Assembly: GCA_964017065.1 (NCBI GenBank)
Contig: OZ024790.1
Coordinates: 10,614,403-10,678,402, forward strand
Direction: 5' to 3'
Length of the DNA: 64,000 nucleotides
From: Haliclona indistincta
Lineage: Eukaryota > Porifera > Demospongiae > Haplosclerida > Chalinidae
Program-made: the position numbers and the translations under genes
In this document: in pieces, positions 13,478-25,124 of the stretch
Layout of the letters: each line of letters opens with the position of its first letter
Numbering within the stretch: position 1 is the stretch's first letter
The notes under the pieces: model-generated
What the model was told of the DNA's origin: nothing
What the model saw: only the letters and a program-made list of their open reading frames with translations
The model's database searches: none

Positions 13478-13615
13478 TGGACCGTTTAGTTTATGCTGAC
13501 ACTATTAAAATTGTGTAGATCCAAATTCACATCTTGTGTCAGTCAAATTTCATCTCGCCTAAAATTAAATACACAGTCATTAATTAATGTTTAATTTTTA
13601 TCCGCGATAGGTAAA

Positions 13616-14284
13616 ATGGCCGACACTTTGAAAAGCAAGACAATCACCTATGAAGACTTCCTTGCTTGCGCGCGAGAGTTCCTCAGCTATTCTGAAGCGC
13701 TTGGAGACGGATGGAAACTTGTGGAGGCGGGGCTCGCACCAAATCACGTGGTGCATTACCTGTCCAAGAAGTCTACAGTCGTACTCCAGAAGGCAGCGCC
13801 AGTCCGTGACCATGACATAGAAATTGTTAATACAGAAGAAGAATACGAGGATGCAGGAGTTGTAGACCTCGCTATTCGACCGCACGATGATACAGAAGAG
13901 AAATTCATTCTCACCTGTGAATATCACGTGATCTATAGCTCCTCCTACCAAGTTCCTGTACTGTATTTCACAGCTTGTTACTGTAATGGGAAACTAGCAC
14001 TTCTTAACGACTTATGGGAACTTTTACCAATAAACAGTTTGGTCAAAGAAAACGGCAAATGGGGTGTACTGACTGACACTGAGCATCCCTTTCTTCTTCG
14101 TCCTTTTTATCACATCCATCCGTGTCACACTGCCAAGATGATGGCAGCGCTGGGAGCAGGTGATGCATCTGGTCATTGTGATAACTATGTACTAGCTTGG
14201 TTGAGCGTATTTGGACCACTGGTCGGACTATCATTGTCACTCGAATACGGCAAACAGTTGCTTAACAAGTCCTCGTTGCAGTAA
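13616..14284 (+). CDS. ATG10: ATG10, E2-like enzyme of autophagy
   Basis: A 222-residue, intron-free gene, close to the usual length of animal ATG10. ATG10 transfers ATG12 from ATG7 to ATG5, building the ATG12-ATG5 conjugate needed for LC3/ATG8 lipidation. Supporting blocks: the central strand VPVLYFTACYCNG, then LTDTEHPFLLRPFYHIHPCHT with the catalytic Cys170 in HPC, and the C-terminal YVLAWLSVFGPLVGLSL. The start at 13616 follows an AT-rich leader (GTAAAATGG). The gene converges on NIPSNAP, whose stop is 150 bp downstream. Confidence 0.93.
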   Translation: MADTLKSKTITYEDFLACAREFLSYSEALGDGWKLVEAGLAPNHVVHYLSKKSTVVLQKAAPVRDHDIEIVNTEEEYEDAGVVDLAIRPHDDTEEKFILTCEYHVIYSSSYQVPVLYFTACYCNGKLALLNDLWELLPINSLVKENGKWGVLTDTEHPFLLRPFYHIHPCHTAKMMAALGAGDASGHCDNYVLAWLSVFGPLVGLSLSLEYGKQLLNKSSLQ

Positions 14285-14434
14285 AACACAATTTTAAATT
14301 AAACCAGAGATTTAACAAAAAATTACATCTGTCCACCATCAGCAAAATTTAATAATCTTAATTTATAATAATGTTATCCAGTCTCATGAACTGTACTGTA
14401 CAGCATAACCTCTTCATAGTATAAATGGGCGTGG

Positions 14435-17400
14435 CTACTGGAGAGGGGAGTAATCTGTGGGGACTAGTATCCGTGTCTCCATATGCCTTATAAGGGGGAC
14501 TAAGGAAAGATAAAAGTTGTGTGCGGTAAAATTTAGATGGAAAACTTTCACTTTGATACTGAAAGTAAAAACATAAGTGGTTGTGAGCACAAATGCAGTA
14601 AAGTATAACGAAACTTACAGAGAGAAAAAATGAGTAGAAGAAAGAAAAAGAGGAAGATGGAGGGAGAGACATAGTGATGTGATTACCTGTTTTTCGTACG
14701 CACTCATCCCATCCTGGCATCTGCCACGCTGACTGCCGGACCTCATTGCGATCAACCATGTCAGTGTAAGCTGTGAGAAAAACAGAACGGAACACAAAAT
14801 AATAATTATTATTTTTATCACTAGGCAACACAATAGCCGATGCTATTACAAAAAATAGAAACACGACTTACCCCAGAGATGATGGACTTGATGCATTATA
14901 CCAATCTGTGAGAACCAGCCACCAACTGCCTCTTCCTTGCCGCGATTCTTGATACCATGTTCCCTGAACAAGAGAGACGATAGTGATACTGAACAAGAGA
15001 GACACTAGTGATACTGAACAAGAGAGACGCTAGTGATACTGAACAAGAGAGACACTAGTGATACTGAACAAGAGAGACACTAGTGATACTGAACAAGAGA
15101 GACACTAGTGATACTGAACAATAGAGACACTAGTGATACTGAACAAGAGAGACACTAGTGATACTGAACAAGAGAGACACTAGTGATACTGAACAAGAGA
15201 GACGATAGTGATACTGAACAAGAGAGACACTAGTGATACTGAACAAGAGAGACACTAGTGATACTGAACAAGAGAGACACTAGTGATACTGAACAATAGA
15301 GACACTAGTGATACTGAACAAGAGAGACACTAGTGATACTGAACAAGAGAGACACTAGTGATACTGAACAAGAGAGACACTAGTGATACTGAACAATAGA
15401 GACACTAGTGATACTGAACAAGAGAGACACTAGTGATACTGAACAAGAGAGACACTAGTGCTACTGAACAAGAGAGACACTAGTGCTACTGAACAAGAGA
15501 GACGCTAGTGATACTGAACAAGAGAGACACTAGTGCTACTGAACAAGAGAGACGCTAGTGATACTGAACAAGAGAGACACTAGTGATACTGAACAAGAGA
15601 GACACTAGTGATACTGAACAATAGAGACACTAGTGATACTGAACAAGAGAGACACTAGTGATACTGAACAAGAGAGACACTAGTGATACTGAACAAGAGA
15701 GACACTAGTGATACTGAACAAGAGAGACACTAGTGATACTGAACAATAGAGACACTAGTGATACTGAACAAGAGAGACACTAGTGCTACTGAACAAGAGA
15801 GACACTAGTGCTACTGAACAAGAGAGACACTAGTGCTACTGAACAAGAGAGACGCTAGTGATACTGAACAAGAGAGACACTAGTGATACTGAACAATAGA
15901 GACACTAGTGATACTGAACAAGAGAGACACTAGTGATACTGAACAAGAGAGACCCTAGTGATACTGAACAAGAGAGACGCTAGTGATACTGAACAAGAGA
16001 GACACTAGTGATACTGAACAAGAGAGACACTAGTGATACTGAACTTAGTCAACAAACAAATGCTCTCGCTTAGTTGCAAGCCAGTAACCTACACACTGCA
16101 ATGCGCTTCTGACTCCACCTTGTGAAGTGACTCACCATTGATTTGGCACAAATCAAACTGGATTAATCTAATCCACGGCATACTGCAGACATGCATTTAT
16201 ATGAACACAAGCCCTTGTACTCACAAGCTATATCGTACTTTAGTGATAATTTAAACAGACTAAAATATAATGGAGCAGTTCACACTCACTCACCATGCCT
16301 GCCCCCACTCTATTAGAGTCCCTGGCTGTAGAAAGAGAGACAAAATATAATAATTATCTTTGCTATTGTCATTCATACAAAAACAAAACCCTCTAAGTAA
16401 TGTGGACACAACCATTGAAATAAGGATGCCTTGAAATCAGGACATTTTTCAGATTCCCAAGGGTGTCCATTCCATTGGACTTGATCATTATTAACCCTCG
16501 GCGCATGCGCGAGGGTTACGGTACTTGGTTTGTCGTTCGTTCATTCGTTCATTCGTTCTGTCCATCGAGCTGCAGAGACCATCGCACACTTCTGAAACTC
16601 GGTAAGGGTGTGAACAGGCTTAGCACGACAATGGCTTGCAATGTGACTCGTGGATTTTGCTAAAGTGCTTTCGTTCTCGAGTTATGTATGGCTGGCTCAC
16701 CTTGACGGCCGTCTTGGACCTCTCTGACTACAAACGCGCCCATAGTTGACTATCTAGGTACTTGTAGATTCCATCTAAACAGCAGGACAGCTCTGGGGGT
16801 GCGTAGACATCTCAAGAAAAAGCCTATCAAAGCCAAGAGCAATGGCTACCTACTCAGTGTTCACGGTCACGCCCACTTGACACACCTTGTCTCGGTTGTG
16901 GTCAGCACTTTGCTGTCTTCTGGCTAGCAGTGCAGTTTCAATATATGTAGCAAGCAGGTTGGCTTTAGCTGCAAAGCTCCTTCTGCAAACCATAACTAAG
17001 GAACTAACTCTACAATGTGCAACACGCCGAGGGTTTCGTGAAATCTGTTCATTCGTTCCTTCATTCTGTCCAATGAGCTGCAGAGACCATCGCTCACTTC
17101 TGAAACTCGGTCAAGGTATGAACAGGCTTAGCATGACAATGGCTTGCAATGTGACTCGTGGATTTTGCTAAAGTGCTTTCGTTCTCGAGTTATAGCTGGC
17201 TCACCTTGACGGCCGTCTTTGACCTCTCTGACGACAAAAGCGCCCATAGTTGACTACCTAGGTACTTGTAGATTCCATCTAAACTGCAGGACAGCTCTGG
17301 GGGTGCGTAGACATCTCCAGAAAAAGCCAAGAGCAATGGCTAGTCAGTGTTCACGGTCACGCCCACTTGACACACCTCAGTTGTCCTTATGGTCAGCACT

Positions 17401-20400
17401 TTGCTGTTTTCCGTTTAGCAGTGCAGTTTCAATAGCAAACAGGTTGGCTTTAGCTGCAAAGCTCCTTCTGCAAACTATACTAAGGAGCTAACTCTACAAT
17501 GTGCAACACGCCGAGGGTTTTGTGAAATCTGTTCATTTTTACTGTCTACAAATAGTTATTGTCATACAGCGGTTTTATTACTCCTTGCTAGGAAGATTTG
17601 AGTGTAAAGTGTCACCTTGCAGTCACTAATGTGTCAAGTCACTGGTATTTATTCACACAATGGAGCATGATCAAAGACTTAATGGCGCATTAGTGCTCCA
17701 TGCTTTATGGTCTACGCTCTACAGTTTACGCTTTATCCTTGCAAGAAGTAATAAAACCACTGTTTCATTGACACTATTATCACAAACCAACAAAATAATA
17801 TGCAGTATCTTGTGACCCAAACCATAGACTACCTGGTTAATTTACTTCAGATGTTATTATTATTATTTTTAGACTACCTGGTCGAAAATAATGTCTGTTA
17901 CATGCCCATCACAGATCATGAGACATTCGGTGAATTCGTTCTAAGCATCATTCAAACTAACTTGCATTCCGTGTACGAAATGTTTTTTGTGTTTCTCGAA
18001 CATACTTGCATAGAAAACCAGGCACATCTCACGTATTTCCTTCTTGTCAAAATAATTGTAAGCACATGCGCTTAATAGTACGGTTGTGACCACAATACAG
18101 AATCACAGACACACGCAGTAAGTACTTGAGAACTATTAATTGTACTTGTTGTCAATGTTACAACTACCACCAACAAGAGAACAGTGGTTCCATTGTTACA
18201 CACACACTGGTAGCCAAATTAAACAGTAACTTGTATGAAAATTGTATGAAACTGTCAGGCAATTGCATCTCATTCAATGGGAACCAATATTATGCAAAAG
18301 GTGCCATGTACAGCATTGAACATGATATTGGATGCACACGTTTCTGGTTGCGTAACAGACAACACGGGTGCTATTCAGCCGGTACAACAAAGACGCTTTG
18401 ATGGACAGCACCTCACAATGCATGTAGCTTTAATTGACGTTCAGTTAAAATAACCTCAGAGCAGTAGGAAGGGAGTTTCTGGGCACATTACTGTACTCAC
18501 ATACCGTATAGCGGGAAACTTTCGCGGGAGAAAATTTTTGCGAATTTCGCGAATTACAGGCTATTCGCGAAAATATTATCCGCGAATGACTTGTTTTTTG
18601 TTGACAAAGATAGGGCAATAGCGCTGATTCGCGAAAATATTATTCGCGAAACACTTTTATCTCGCGCATTCGCGAAAATTTTCTCTTGCGAAAATTTCCC
18701 GCTATACGGTATTCAACTACAGTGGACCACACGAAGAGAGTAAAAAACTATGTTTTTGACATTTTGTTTCATATCTCAGGAACCAAGTGTCCTATGATCA
18801 TGTTGCAGGTACCATTATGATCCTCTATCCTTACCGAACACCCTCATTCATATGGCTTTGTGTCACGTGACGTGGGAGTGTTACAACATGGCGGCGTATC
18901 ACACCCACTGGAACGACAGTTTTTAGTTAGGATTTCCAGAACTACTGGTAGTTAAGATTTCTTAACGCTGCATTACAACCTTCACCTAGGGCGCTAACCT
19001 GTGGGCAAGTGTCCGTCTTTAACTAGCGTTAGTTCGGCGAAGGGGAGCAAAAGATGGGTTTCGCAACAAGCCAAAATTTTAGGTGCGGGAAATCCGATTC
19101 CGTGGGAGTTAAGCTCCAATACTAGGAGACTGCACAGCCAATACATTCATCCACACTTTGCCATACACTACGCGTCCCTAGAAATGTGCACAGCGACAAA
19201 CGAGACTCTTTCCTGCTCGAGTGCTGTTTTCTTGCCGCCATCTTGCTAATTTAATGGATTTTTGTGATGTCACGCATAATAACTATGGCTGTGTAAAACG
19301 TCATAACTGTTGAAAACACATTGAGTCTGTGTAATAGTTATGACGCAACACATGCCAATAACAAACGTGTGACATCACATAATCCATTAAATTAGCAAGA
19401 TGGCGGCAAGAAAACAGCACTCGAGCAGGAAAGAGTCTCGTTTGTCGCTGTGCACATTTCTAGGGACACGTAGTGTATGGCAAAGTGTGGATGAATGTAT
19501 TGGCTGTGCAGTCTCCTAGTATTGGAGCTTAACTCCCACGGAATCGGATTTCCCGCACCTAAAATTTTGGCTTGTCGCGAAACCCATCTTTTGCTCCCCT
19601 TCGCCGAACTAACGCTAGTTAAAGACGGACACTTGCCCACAGGTTAGCGCCCTAGGTGAAGGTTGTAATGCAGCGTTAAGAAATCTTAACTACCAGTAGT
19701 TCTGGAAATCCTAACTAAAAACTGTCGTTCCAGTGGGTGTGATACGCCGCCATGTTGTGACACTCCCACGTCATGTGACACAAAGCCATATGAATGAGGG
19801 TGTTCGGTAAGGATAGAGGATCATAATGGTACCTGCAACATGATCATAGGACACTTGGTTCCTGAGATATGAAACAAAATGTCAAAAACATAGTTTTTTA
19901 CTCTCTTCGTGTGGTCCACTGTAACTCTAGCCGTGTCAAGCAAACTTTGCATTATGTCAACTATTGCTGCAGCACAGACTAATTTCTACTAGTAACTGTC
20001 AATGCATTGTCTTAACAGTTTCAGCAAGCGTGCACAACAATTGATTTGTACAGACAAAACGGCGTCTTTAACTTTACAATGAACCAATCCACATGATAAG
20101 TGGAAAGACCTTTTGAAGCTACAAGATTGTCCAATGCCCTGTTCACACTGTGCGTTGGAATCGTGTCACACTTTATAATCAAAGTACCGACATAACTGAA
20201 CCGTGGTCCACCTATGGCTGGGTACAGTGATGGTTCAGTTCCTTTCAGCTGTAGCACGGCTCAGTTGTATCAGAGATTTGCAACCGGGCTGACCCGGTTC
20301 AGTTACATCGTATAGAGTGAACATAGCATAACATTTTTCAATTGTCCCATCATAGACTAGAAAAGTTCAACATCAGAATGAAATGAATTTGCTAAAATTT

Positions 20401-23400
20401 AGAGTTTGAGACTCAGAATGATCTGATTCAACGATGTTTAATTTGAACATTAATTTACGCTTCATCCGAAAATGATGACTAATAACAAAATTGAAATTGA
20501 GTGGTCTGAACATCATCAGCAAAGACAAAAATTCTACAAGCGAGCTAACTCCGCTTCCCTTGCATGCGTCATTGGTATCTTCTACCACAGACTAGAGGAT
20601 TGTGTCTATAATACCGTATTTCTTCTAAATATTCGGCACCTCCTATTTTTCGGCACCTTGTCACTAAAATGCGTACTAAACCTCCAAATTTCGGCAAGCG
20701 CTTTGGTTCTTTGTCATAGTAAGCCAACAGCCCGATGCGAAAAGTGCTGTACTTCATGGAAAAGAACTGTAGATGCGTTCTCGTCGCCACACCTCTAATT
20801 ATTCAGCACTTCTGGAACTTCTGCCACAATTACTTCCAAATATTGGGCAAGTTTGCGCCAAATTTTTTGAAGAAATACTGTATGCCTAAACCATATATCA
20901 TCTCACACTACTTTGTCACATCTCTGACCGTGGTAGCAGGCCCTAAACCCAAACAGCTCGTATGGCATGCGTCTCTAATTCACAAGCATATAGCATCCGA
21001 ATGAATGAATGACAAAACAACTTAAGCAAGTAACTAACTCTCACGCATGCGTCAAAGGTTATTAATGCTTGGTGATACCTACCTATATTGTACCTTAGTA
21101 TGGTGGTCAATAATTTGAGCTGAAATTCGGACAATCTACAGCACATTATAGTCATGTACCCAGCTTCATGTACAAGCAGGTTACTTGAATGATACATCAT
21201 TACACTATAACCTTGGGCAAAAGTATCGAAATAATCACAGACATGAAAGTGCCGTATAGCGGGAAATTTTCGCGGGAGAAAATTTTCGCGAATTTAGCGA
21301 ATTACAGGCTATTCGCGAAAATATTATCCACGAATGACTTGTTTTCTGTTGACAAAGATAGGGCAATAGCGCTGATTCGCGAAAATATTATTCGCGAAAT
21401 GCTCTATCTCGCGCATTCGCGAAAATTTTCTCCAGCGAAAATTTCCCGCTATACGGTATTTCACTAATGAAATGGTGATAGTAACATTTCCTCATTTTGT
21501 GCTAACACTATCATAATAATCATTATGAGTTGGGGTCGGCAAAAAGCACAAACGAACAGTGTCTCTTGAAGCACAAAATAGCAATACGAGAGCTACTGGT
21601 TTATACAAGTGTAGCAAGGTTTTCAGCTTTTTGCTTCATTTTTCACTCATGTGTCTCTCTGGAAACAACGGTTGTGAAATACGCACTGTCGTGAAAGAAC
21701 AAAAGCTACCGTATTTCTTCTAAAAATTCGGCTCAAAACAAATAATTTCTGATTTGCTTGCCCAATATTTGGAAGTAGTTGTGGCAGAATTCCAGAAGCG
21801 CCAAATAATTGGAGGTGTGGCGATCAGCAAGTATTTTGAACGAGACGCGTCTACAGCTCTTTTCCATGAAGTACAGGACTTTTCGCGTTGAGCTGTTGAC
21901 TTACTATGACGAAGAACCAAAGCGCTTGCCGAAATTTGGAGGTTTAGTACGCATTTCAGCGACAAGGTGCCACATCTTTAGAAGAAATACGGTATTAGGA
22001 ATTCCAGGACTGGTATATATCCGCTCCAGAGCAACAAACCATCATTATCTTGTAGCTATCTCACCTTGAGAGTGTATGATCTCATTTCGAACACACCACG
22101 AGCGCTGGACACCTCCAGACCGGCTGGGTCCCAGAACGTAAACGCCACCAACATCTGGTTGCTGCGCCTGACAACTCTCTGCCTCTGTGCCTGAGAATAA
22201 TCATTCCATCCCTAGAGAGGAAACAAGAAAGAGATGACCGCGCACACGGACGACAATAAAACGTATTGCAGTCACGGCCACATTGAGAAAAAAAATTAAT
22301 ATAGCATGGCGGATTATTATTGAATGGTGGGTTCAAATTAAAATAAACACATAAATTTTGCAAAACGCAATTTACATGTATAGTTTGTGAAATGTAAGTG
22401 TACCTTGTCATTCTTTAGTTTAGCAGTTGCTTCATCTAGTATCTTATAACCACCCTTGTATCGCCACAAGTGAGCTGAAGAAAGAAGATAACGTATTAGT
22501 GTATGTCTCGAAGCTGCTACTACACACAATCAGTGTGTACATGTACGTTGGTAGAACAGAGTTGAGCCTGCACCAAACCCAAGGATTGATGATGTATTGA
22601 TTGAGATAAGTAATTTATGATTTCGAAACACCGGAAAAACCCTCCATTGGTGCACCATCATCTGCTAAGAATATGTCTTGCTGCACCACTCAATATACTT
22701 GCATTGAAAAAAAGTGTTCTTTATTAGGCGCATCTCGCTCAGAGTCATAAACGGATATTTCCTTGCTGTGGAAATATAAGTGCATGCCCCTAACAACGCG
22801 CCAGTACGGTATTCTCATTACCAGTACTATCATGATGCTGTAAATGTTTTATGATAGTGTGATACTGTGATAGTGTGATAGTGGTGATAGTGTGATAGTG
22901 GTGATAGTGTGATAGTGGTGATAGTGTGATAGTGGTGATAGTGTGATAGTGTGATAGTGTGATAGTGGTGATAGTGGTGATAGTGTGATAGTGGTGATAG
23001 TGTGATAGTGTGATAGTGTGATAGTGGTGATAGTGGTGATAGTGTGATAGTGGTGATAGTGTGATAGTGTGATAGTGGTGATAGTGTGATAGTGGTGATA
23101 GTGTGATAGTGGTGATAGTGTGATAGTGTGATAGTGTGATAGTGGTGATAGTGGTGATAGTGTGATAGTGTGATAGTGTGATAGTGGTGATAGTGGTGAT
23201 AGTGTGATAGTGTGATAGTGGTGATAGTGTGATAGTGTGATAGAGGTGATAGTGTGATAGTGGTGATAGTGGTGATAGTGTGATAGTGGTGATAGTGTGA
23301 TAGTGGTGATAGTGTGATAGTGTGATAGTGGTGATAGTGTGATAGTGGTGATAGTGTGATAGTGGCGATAGTGGCGATAGTGTGATAGTGGTGATAGTGT

Positions 23401-25087
23401 GATAGTGGTGATAGTGTGATAGTGTGATAGTGGTGATAGTGGTGATAGTGTGATAGTGGTGATAGTGTGATAGTGTGATAGTGGTGATAGTGTGATAGTG
23501 GTGATAGTGTGATAGTGTGATAGTGGTGATAGTGGTGATAGTGTGATAGTGTGATAGTGTGATAGAGGTGATAGTGTGATAGTGGTGATAGTGGTGATAG
23601 TGTGATAGTGGTGATAGTGTGATAGTGGTGATAGTGTGATAGTGTGATAGTGGTGATAGTGTGATAGTGGTGATAGTGTGATAGTGGCGATAGTGGCGAT
23701 AGTGGCGATAGTGGTGATAGTGTGATAGTGGTGATAGTGTGATAGTGTGATAGTGTGATAGTGGTGATAGTGGTGATAGTGTGATAGTGGTGATAGTGTG
23801 ATAGTGTGATAGTGGTGATAGTGTGATAGTGGTGATAGTGTGATAGTGTGATAGTGGTGATAGTGGTGATAGTGTGATAGTGTGATAGTGTGATAGTGTG
23901 ATAGTGTGATAGTGGTGATAGTGGTGATAGTGTGATAGTGGTGATAGTGTGATAGTGTGATAGTGTGATAGTGGCGATAGTGTGATAGTGGCGATAGTGT
24001 GATAGTGGTGATAGTGTGATAGTGTGATAGTGGTGATAGTGTGATAGAGGTGATAGTGTGATAGAGGTGATAGTGTGATAGTGTGATAGAGGTGATAGTG
24101 TGATAGAGGTGATAGTGTGATAGAGGTGATAGTGTGATAGTGGTGATAGTGGTGATAGTGTGATAGTGTGATAGTGGTGATAGTGTGATAGTGTGATAGA
24201 GGTGATAGTGTGATAGTGGTGATAGTGTGATAGTGGTGATAGTGTGATAGTGGTGATAGTGTGATAGTGGTGATAGTGTGATAGTGTGATAGTGGTGATA
24301 GTGTGATAGTGGTGATAGTGTGATAGTGGTGATAGTGTGATAGTGGTGATAGTGTGATAGTGTGATAGTGTGATTGTGCTCACTAGCTTGGTCCAGTGTG
24401 GGTCCAATCCTGGTAGTCCATCCACCAATCAGATCAGCTGGTACGTTGCTGTCCTGTGATACCCTGGGTAACTGCTCACCACTAGGAAAAGGAAACAAGC
24501 AGACCAAAAATGTGACCATGCAAGTTGCACAAAATGCATAAATAATTATTATGCAATGTGGTCTTGCACGGTTCAATTTGACATGTGTAGTAGGTTTGAG
24601 GTCATGTATGCTCAAACTCAAGCATACGCAGACGTCATTTTATAGCTGCAAGACGGTGGTGACTATGCTATAATGAATGTGTTGTCTCTTACGCTGCATT
24701 GATGTACTCGTCCATGCATTCTGGCTTGACATCGTCCACTAGAGAAAAGGGTAAAAATCAACAATAAAAGAAGCCGACATGCAGTCACAGGTTTATTCAA
24801 CTATGATATCAATACACATTAATCCCTTGTGTGTACTAGTGATGTGCCTGCTGTTACTAGTATCACAACGACCGCTATGACTGACCTTGGAGCTCAAATA
24901 TTTGCGCACTGACTTCACCCAGCACCTTGCTCTGTGAGGTGCGTCCACCGTAGCCAAACAAGCTTCTGGCAGGGACGACAGGTGTGCTAGAAGCTTTGCC
25001 AGCATCGCTGGAGCTGTCAGAAAGAATACTGGCGGCTCGAGAGACCAGAGGAGCACTGCAAAACCGAAGTGACCTTACAAGCGCCAT
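14435..25087 (-). CDS. NIPSNAP: NIPSNAP family mitochondrial protein, nine coding exons
   Basis: Coding exons in transcript order: 25087-24886, 24738-24693, 24481-24384, 22474-22404, 22211-22065, 16325-16294, 14963-14872, 14770-14687, 14499-14435. All junctions are GT-AG and phases agree; the total is 837 bp, 278 residues (human NIPSNAP1 is 284). Family blocks: VDDVKPECMDEY, LIGGWTTRIG, DQATHLWRYKGGY, NQMLVAFTFWDPAG, FEMRSYTLKPGTLIEWGQAW, EEAVGGWFSQIG, HQVHHLWAYTDM and the terminal SPLQ. The Arg/Ser-rich N-terminus (MALVRSLRFCSAPLVSRAAS) looks like a mitochondrial targeting peptide. NIPSNAPs are mitochondrial proteins that mark damaged mitochondria for mitophagy. Introns are unusually large and loaded with repeats: intron 5 is 5.7 kb, intron 3 holds a 1.5-kb minisatellite, and intron 6 a 1.1-kb one. 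Confidence 0.93.
14964..16044. repeat. 25-bp minisatellite in NIPSNAP intron 6
   Basis: About 43 copies of a 25-bp unit (CTGAACAAGAGAGACACTAG followed by TGATA) with a few variant positions (GAGA/TAGA, ACAC/ACGC/ACGA, GATAC/GCTAC). The array begins at the exon 7 boundary. On the gene strand every unit contains TCTCTCTTGTTCAG or TCTCTATTGTTCAG, the former being the same pyrimidine tract plus CAG that forms the true acceptor of exon 7. Confidence 0.97.
16495..17516 (+). mobile_element. tandem dimer of a TTAA-end repeat
   Basis: It starts after TTAA (16491-16494) with CCCTCGGCGCATGCGCGAGG and ends CGCCGAGGG at 17516. A second end-like CGCCGAGGGTTTCGTG at about 17027-17042 divides it into two units of about 530 and 480 bp that share the blocks around CTGCAGAGACCATCGC, CTTGACGGCCGTCTT and GGTTGGCTTTAGCTGC. 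A third, minus-strand copy is at 4760-5104. It is non-coding. Confidence 0.65.
17517..18501. other. intron 5 filler
   Basis: AT-rich sequence inside NIPSNAP intron 5. Short open frames (17800-18075, 18126-18401, plus strand) have no family motif and no splice support; nothing else is seen. Confidence 0.4.
18502..18711. mobile_element. CGTATAGCGGGAAA MITE, copy 1
   Basis: A 210-bp element with terminal inverted repeats of about 35 bp. It opens TACCGTATAGCGGGAAACTT and closes with the reverse complement (AATTTCCCGCTATACGGTA). The interior is built from TTCGCGAA words. A second copy is at 21252-21456. Confidence 0.85.
18720..19921. mobile_element. 1.2-kb near-perfect palindromic Tc1/mariner-like element
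   Basis: Two arms of about 540-550 bp in inverted orientation (18720 to about 19265 and about 19375 to 19921), differing at only a few bases (for example CACGTGACGTGG against CATGTGACGTGG), with a spacer of about 110 bp. The ends are CAGTGG...CCACTG bordered by TA on both sides (18718-18719, 19922-19923), which fits TA-duplicating Tc1/mariner elements. No transposase. An identical 82-residue open frame in each arm (19001-19249, plus; 19392-19640, minus) is a consequence of the palindrome. Confidence 0.85.
20612..20884 (+). mobile_element. CCGTATTTCTTCT MITE, copy 1
   Basis: The ends are TACCGTATTTCTTCTAAATA and the near reverse complement GAAGAAATACTGTA. The interior contains AAACCTCCAAATTTCGGCAA and GCACTTCTGGAACTTCTGCC. 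The second copy at 21707-21994 lies in the opposite orientation. Confidence 0.75.
21252..21456. mobile_element. CGTATAGCGGGAAA MITE, copy 2
   Basis: Same termini and interior as the element at 18502-18711, including ATTACAGGCTATTCGCGAAA, with about ten differences. It lies inside intron 5 of NIPSNAP. Confidence 0.85.
21707..21994 (-). mobile_element. CCGTATTTCTTCT MITE, copy 2
   Basis: Inverted relative to 20612-20884, with shared interior blocks (GCCGAAATTTGGAGGTTTAG, CCAATATTTGGAAGTAGTTG) and matching termini. It is located 70 bp downstream of NIPSNAP exon 5 on the gene strand. Confidence 0.75.
22475..22852. other. intron 3 unique part
   Basis: Non-repetitive part of NIPSNAP intron 3 between the exon 4 acceptor and the minisatellite. 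Nothing else is recognised. Confidence 0.5.
22853..24376. repeat. 8/9-bp GTGATAGTG minisatellite in NIPSNAP intron 3
   Basis: About 1.5 kb made of TGATAGTG (8 bp) and GTGATAGTG (9 bp) units in varied order, with minor TGATAGAGG and GGCGATAGT variants. It starts eight bases downstream of the exon 3 donor (gtgagc at 24383, minus strand). Two overlapping frames of 532 and 590 codons, made only of His, Tyr, Thr, Ile, Ser, Leu and Pro-rich runs, are artefacts of a stop-free repeat. Confidence 0.97.
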
Positions 25088-25124
25088 CTTTGTGAAGTGG
25101 GCGTGTCATTAATTGAGTTTCAAA
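25088..25124. promoter_or_regulatory. 37-bp bidirectional start region NIPSNAP/MED31
   Basis: The start codons of NIPSNAP (25087, minus) and MED31 (25125, plus) are separated by 37 bp (TTTGTGAAGTGGGCGTGTCA...). Both transcripts must start within or very near this stretch, so promoter elements must overlap the 5' leaders or first exons. No TATA box is visible. Confidence 0.7.

Noticed and set aside
14964..16044. CRISPR-like array
   Set aside because: The units are directly tandem with no unique spacers and the genome is eukaryotic; a minisatellite.
19001..19640. Two identical 82-residue proteins on opposite strands
   Set aside because: They are mirror copies created by the palindrome; no start context, motif or splice support.
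22830..24621. Open frames of 532 and 590 codons rich in His, Tyr, Thr, Ser
   Set aside because: They consist of the GTGATAGTG minisatellite and cross real NIPSNAP exon 3 in other frames; not genes.
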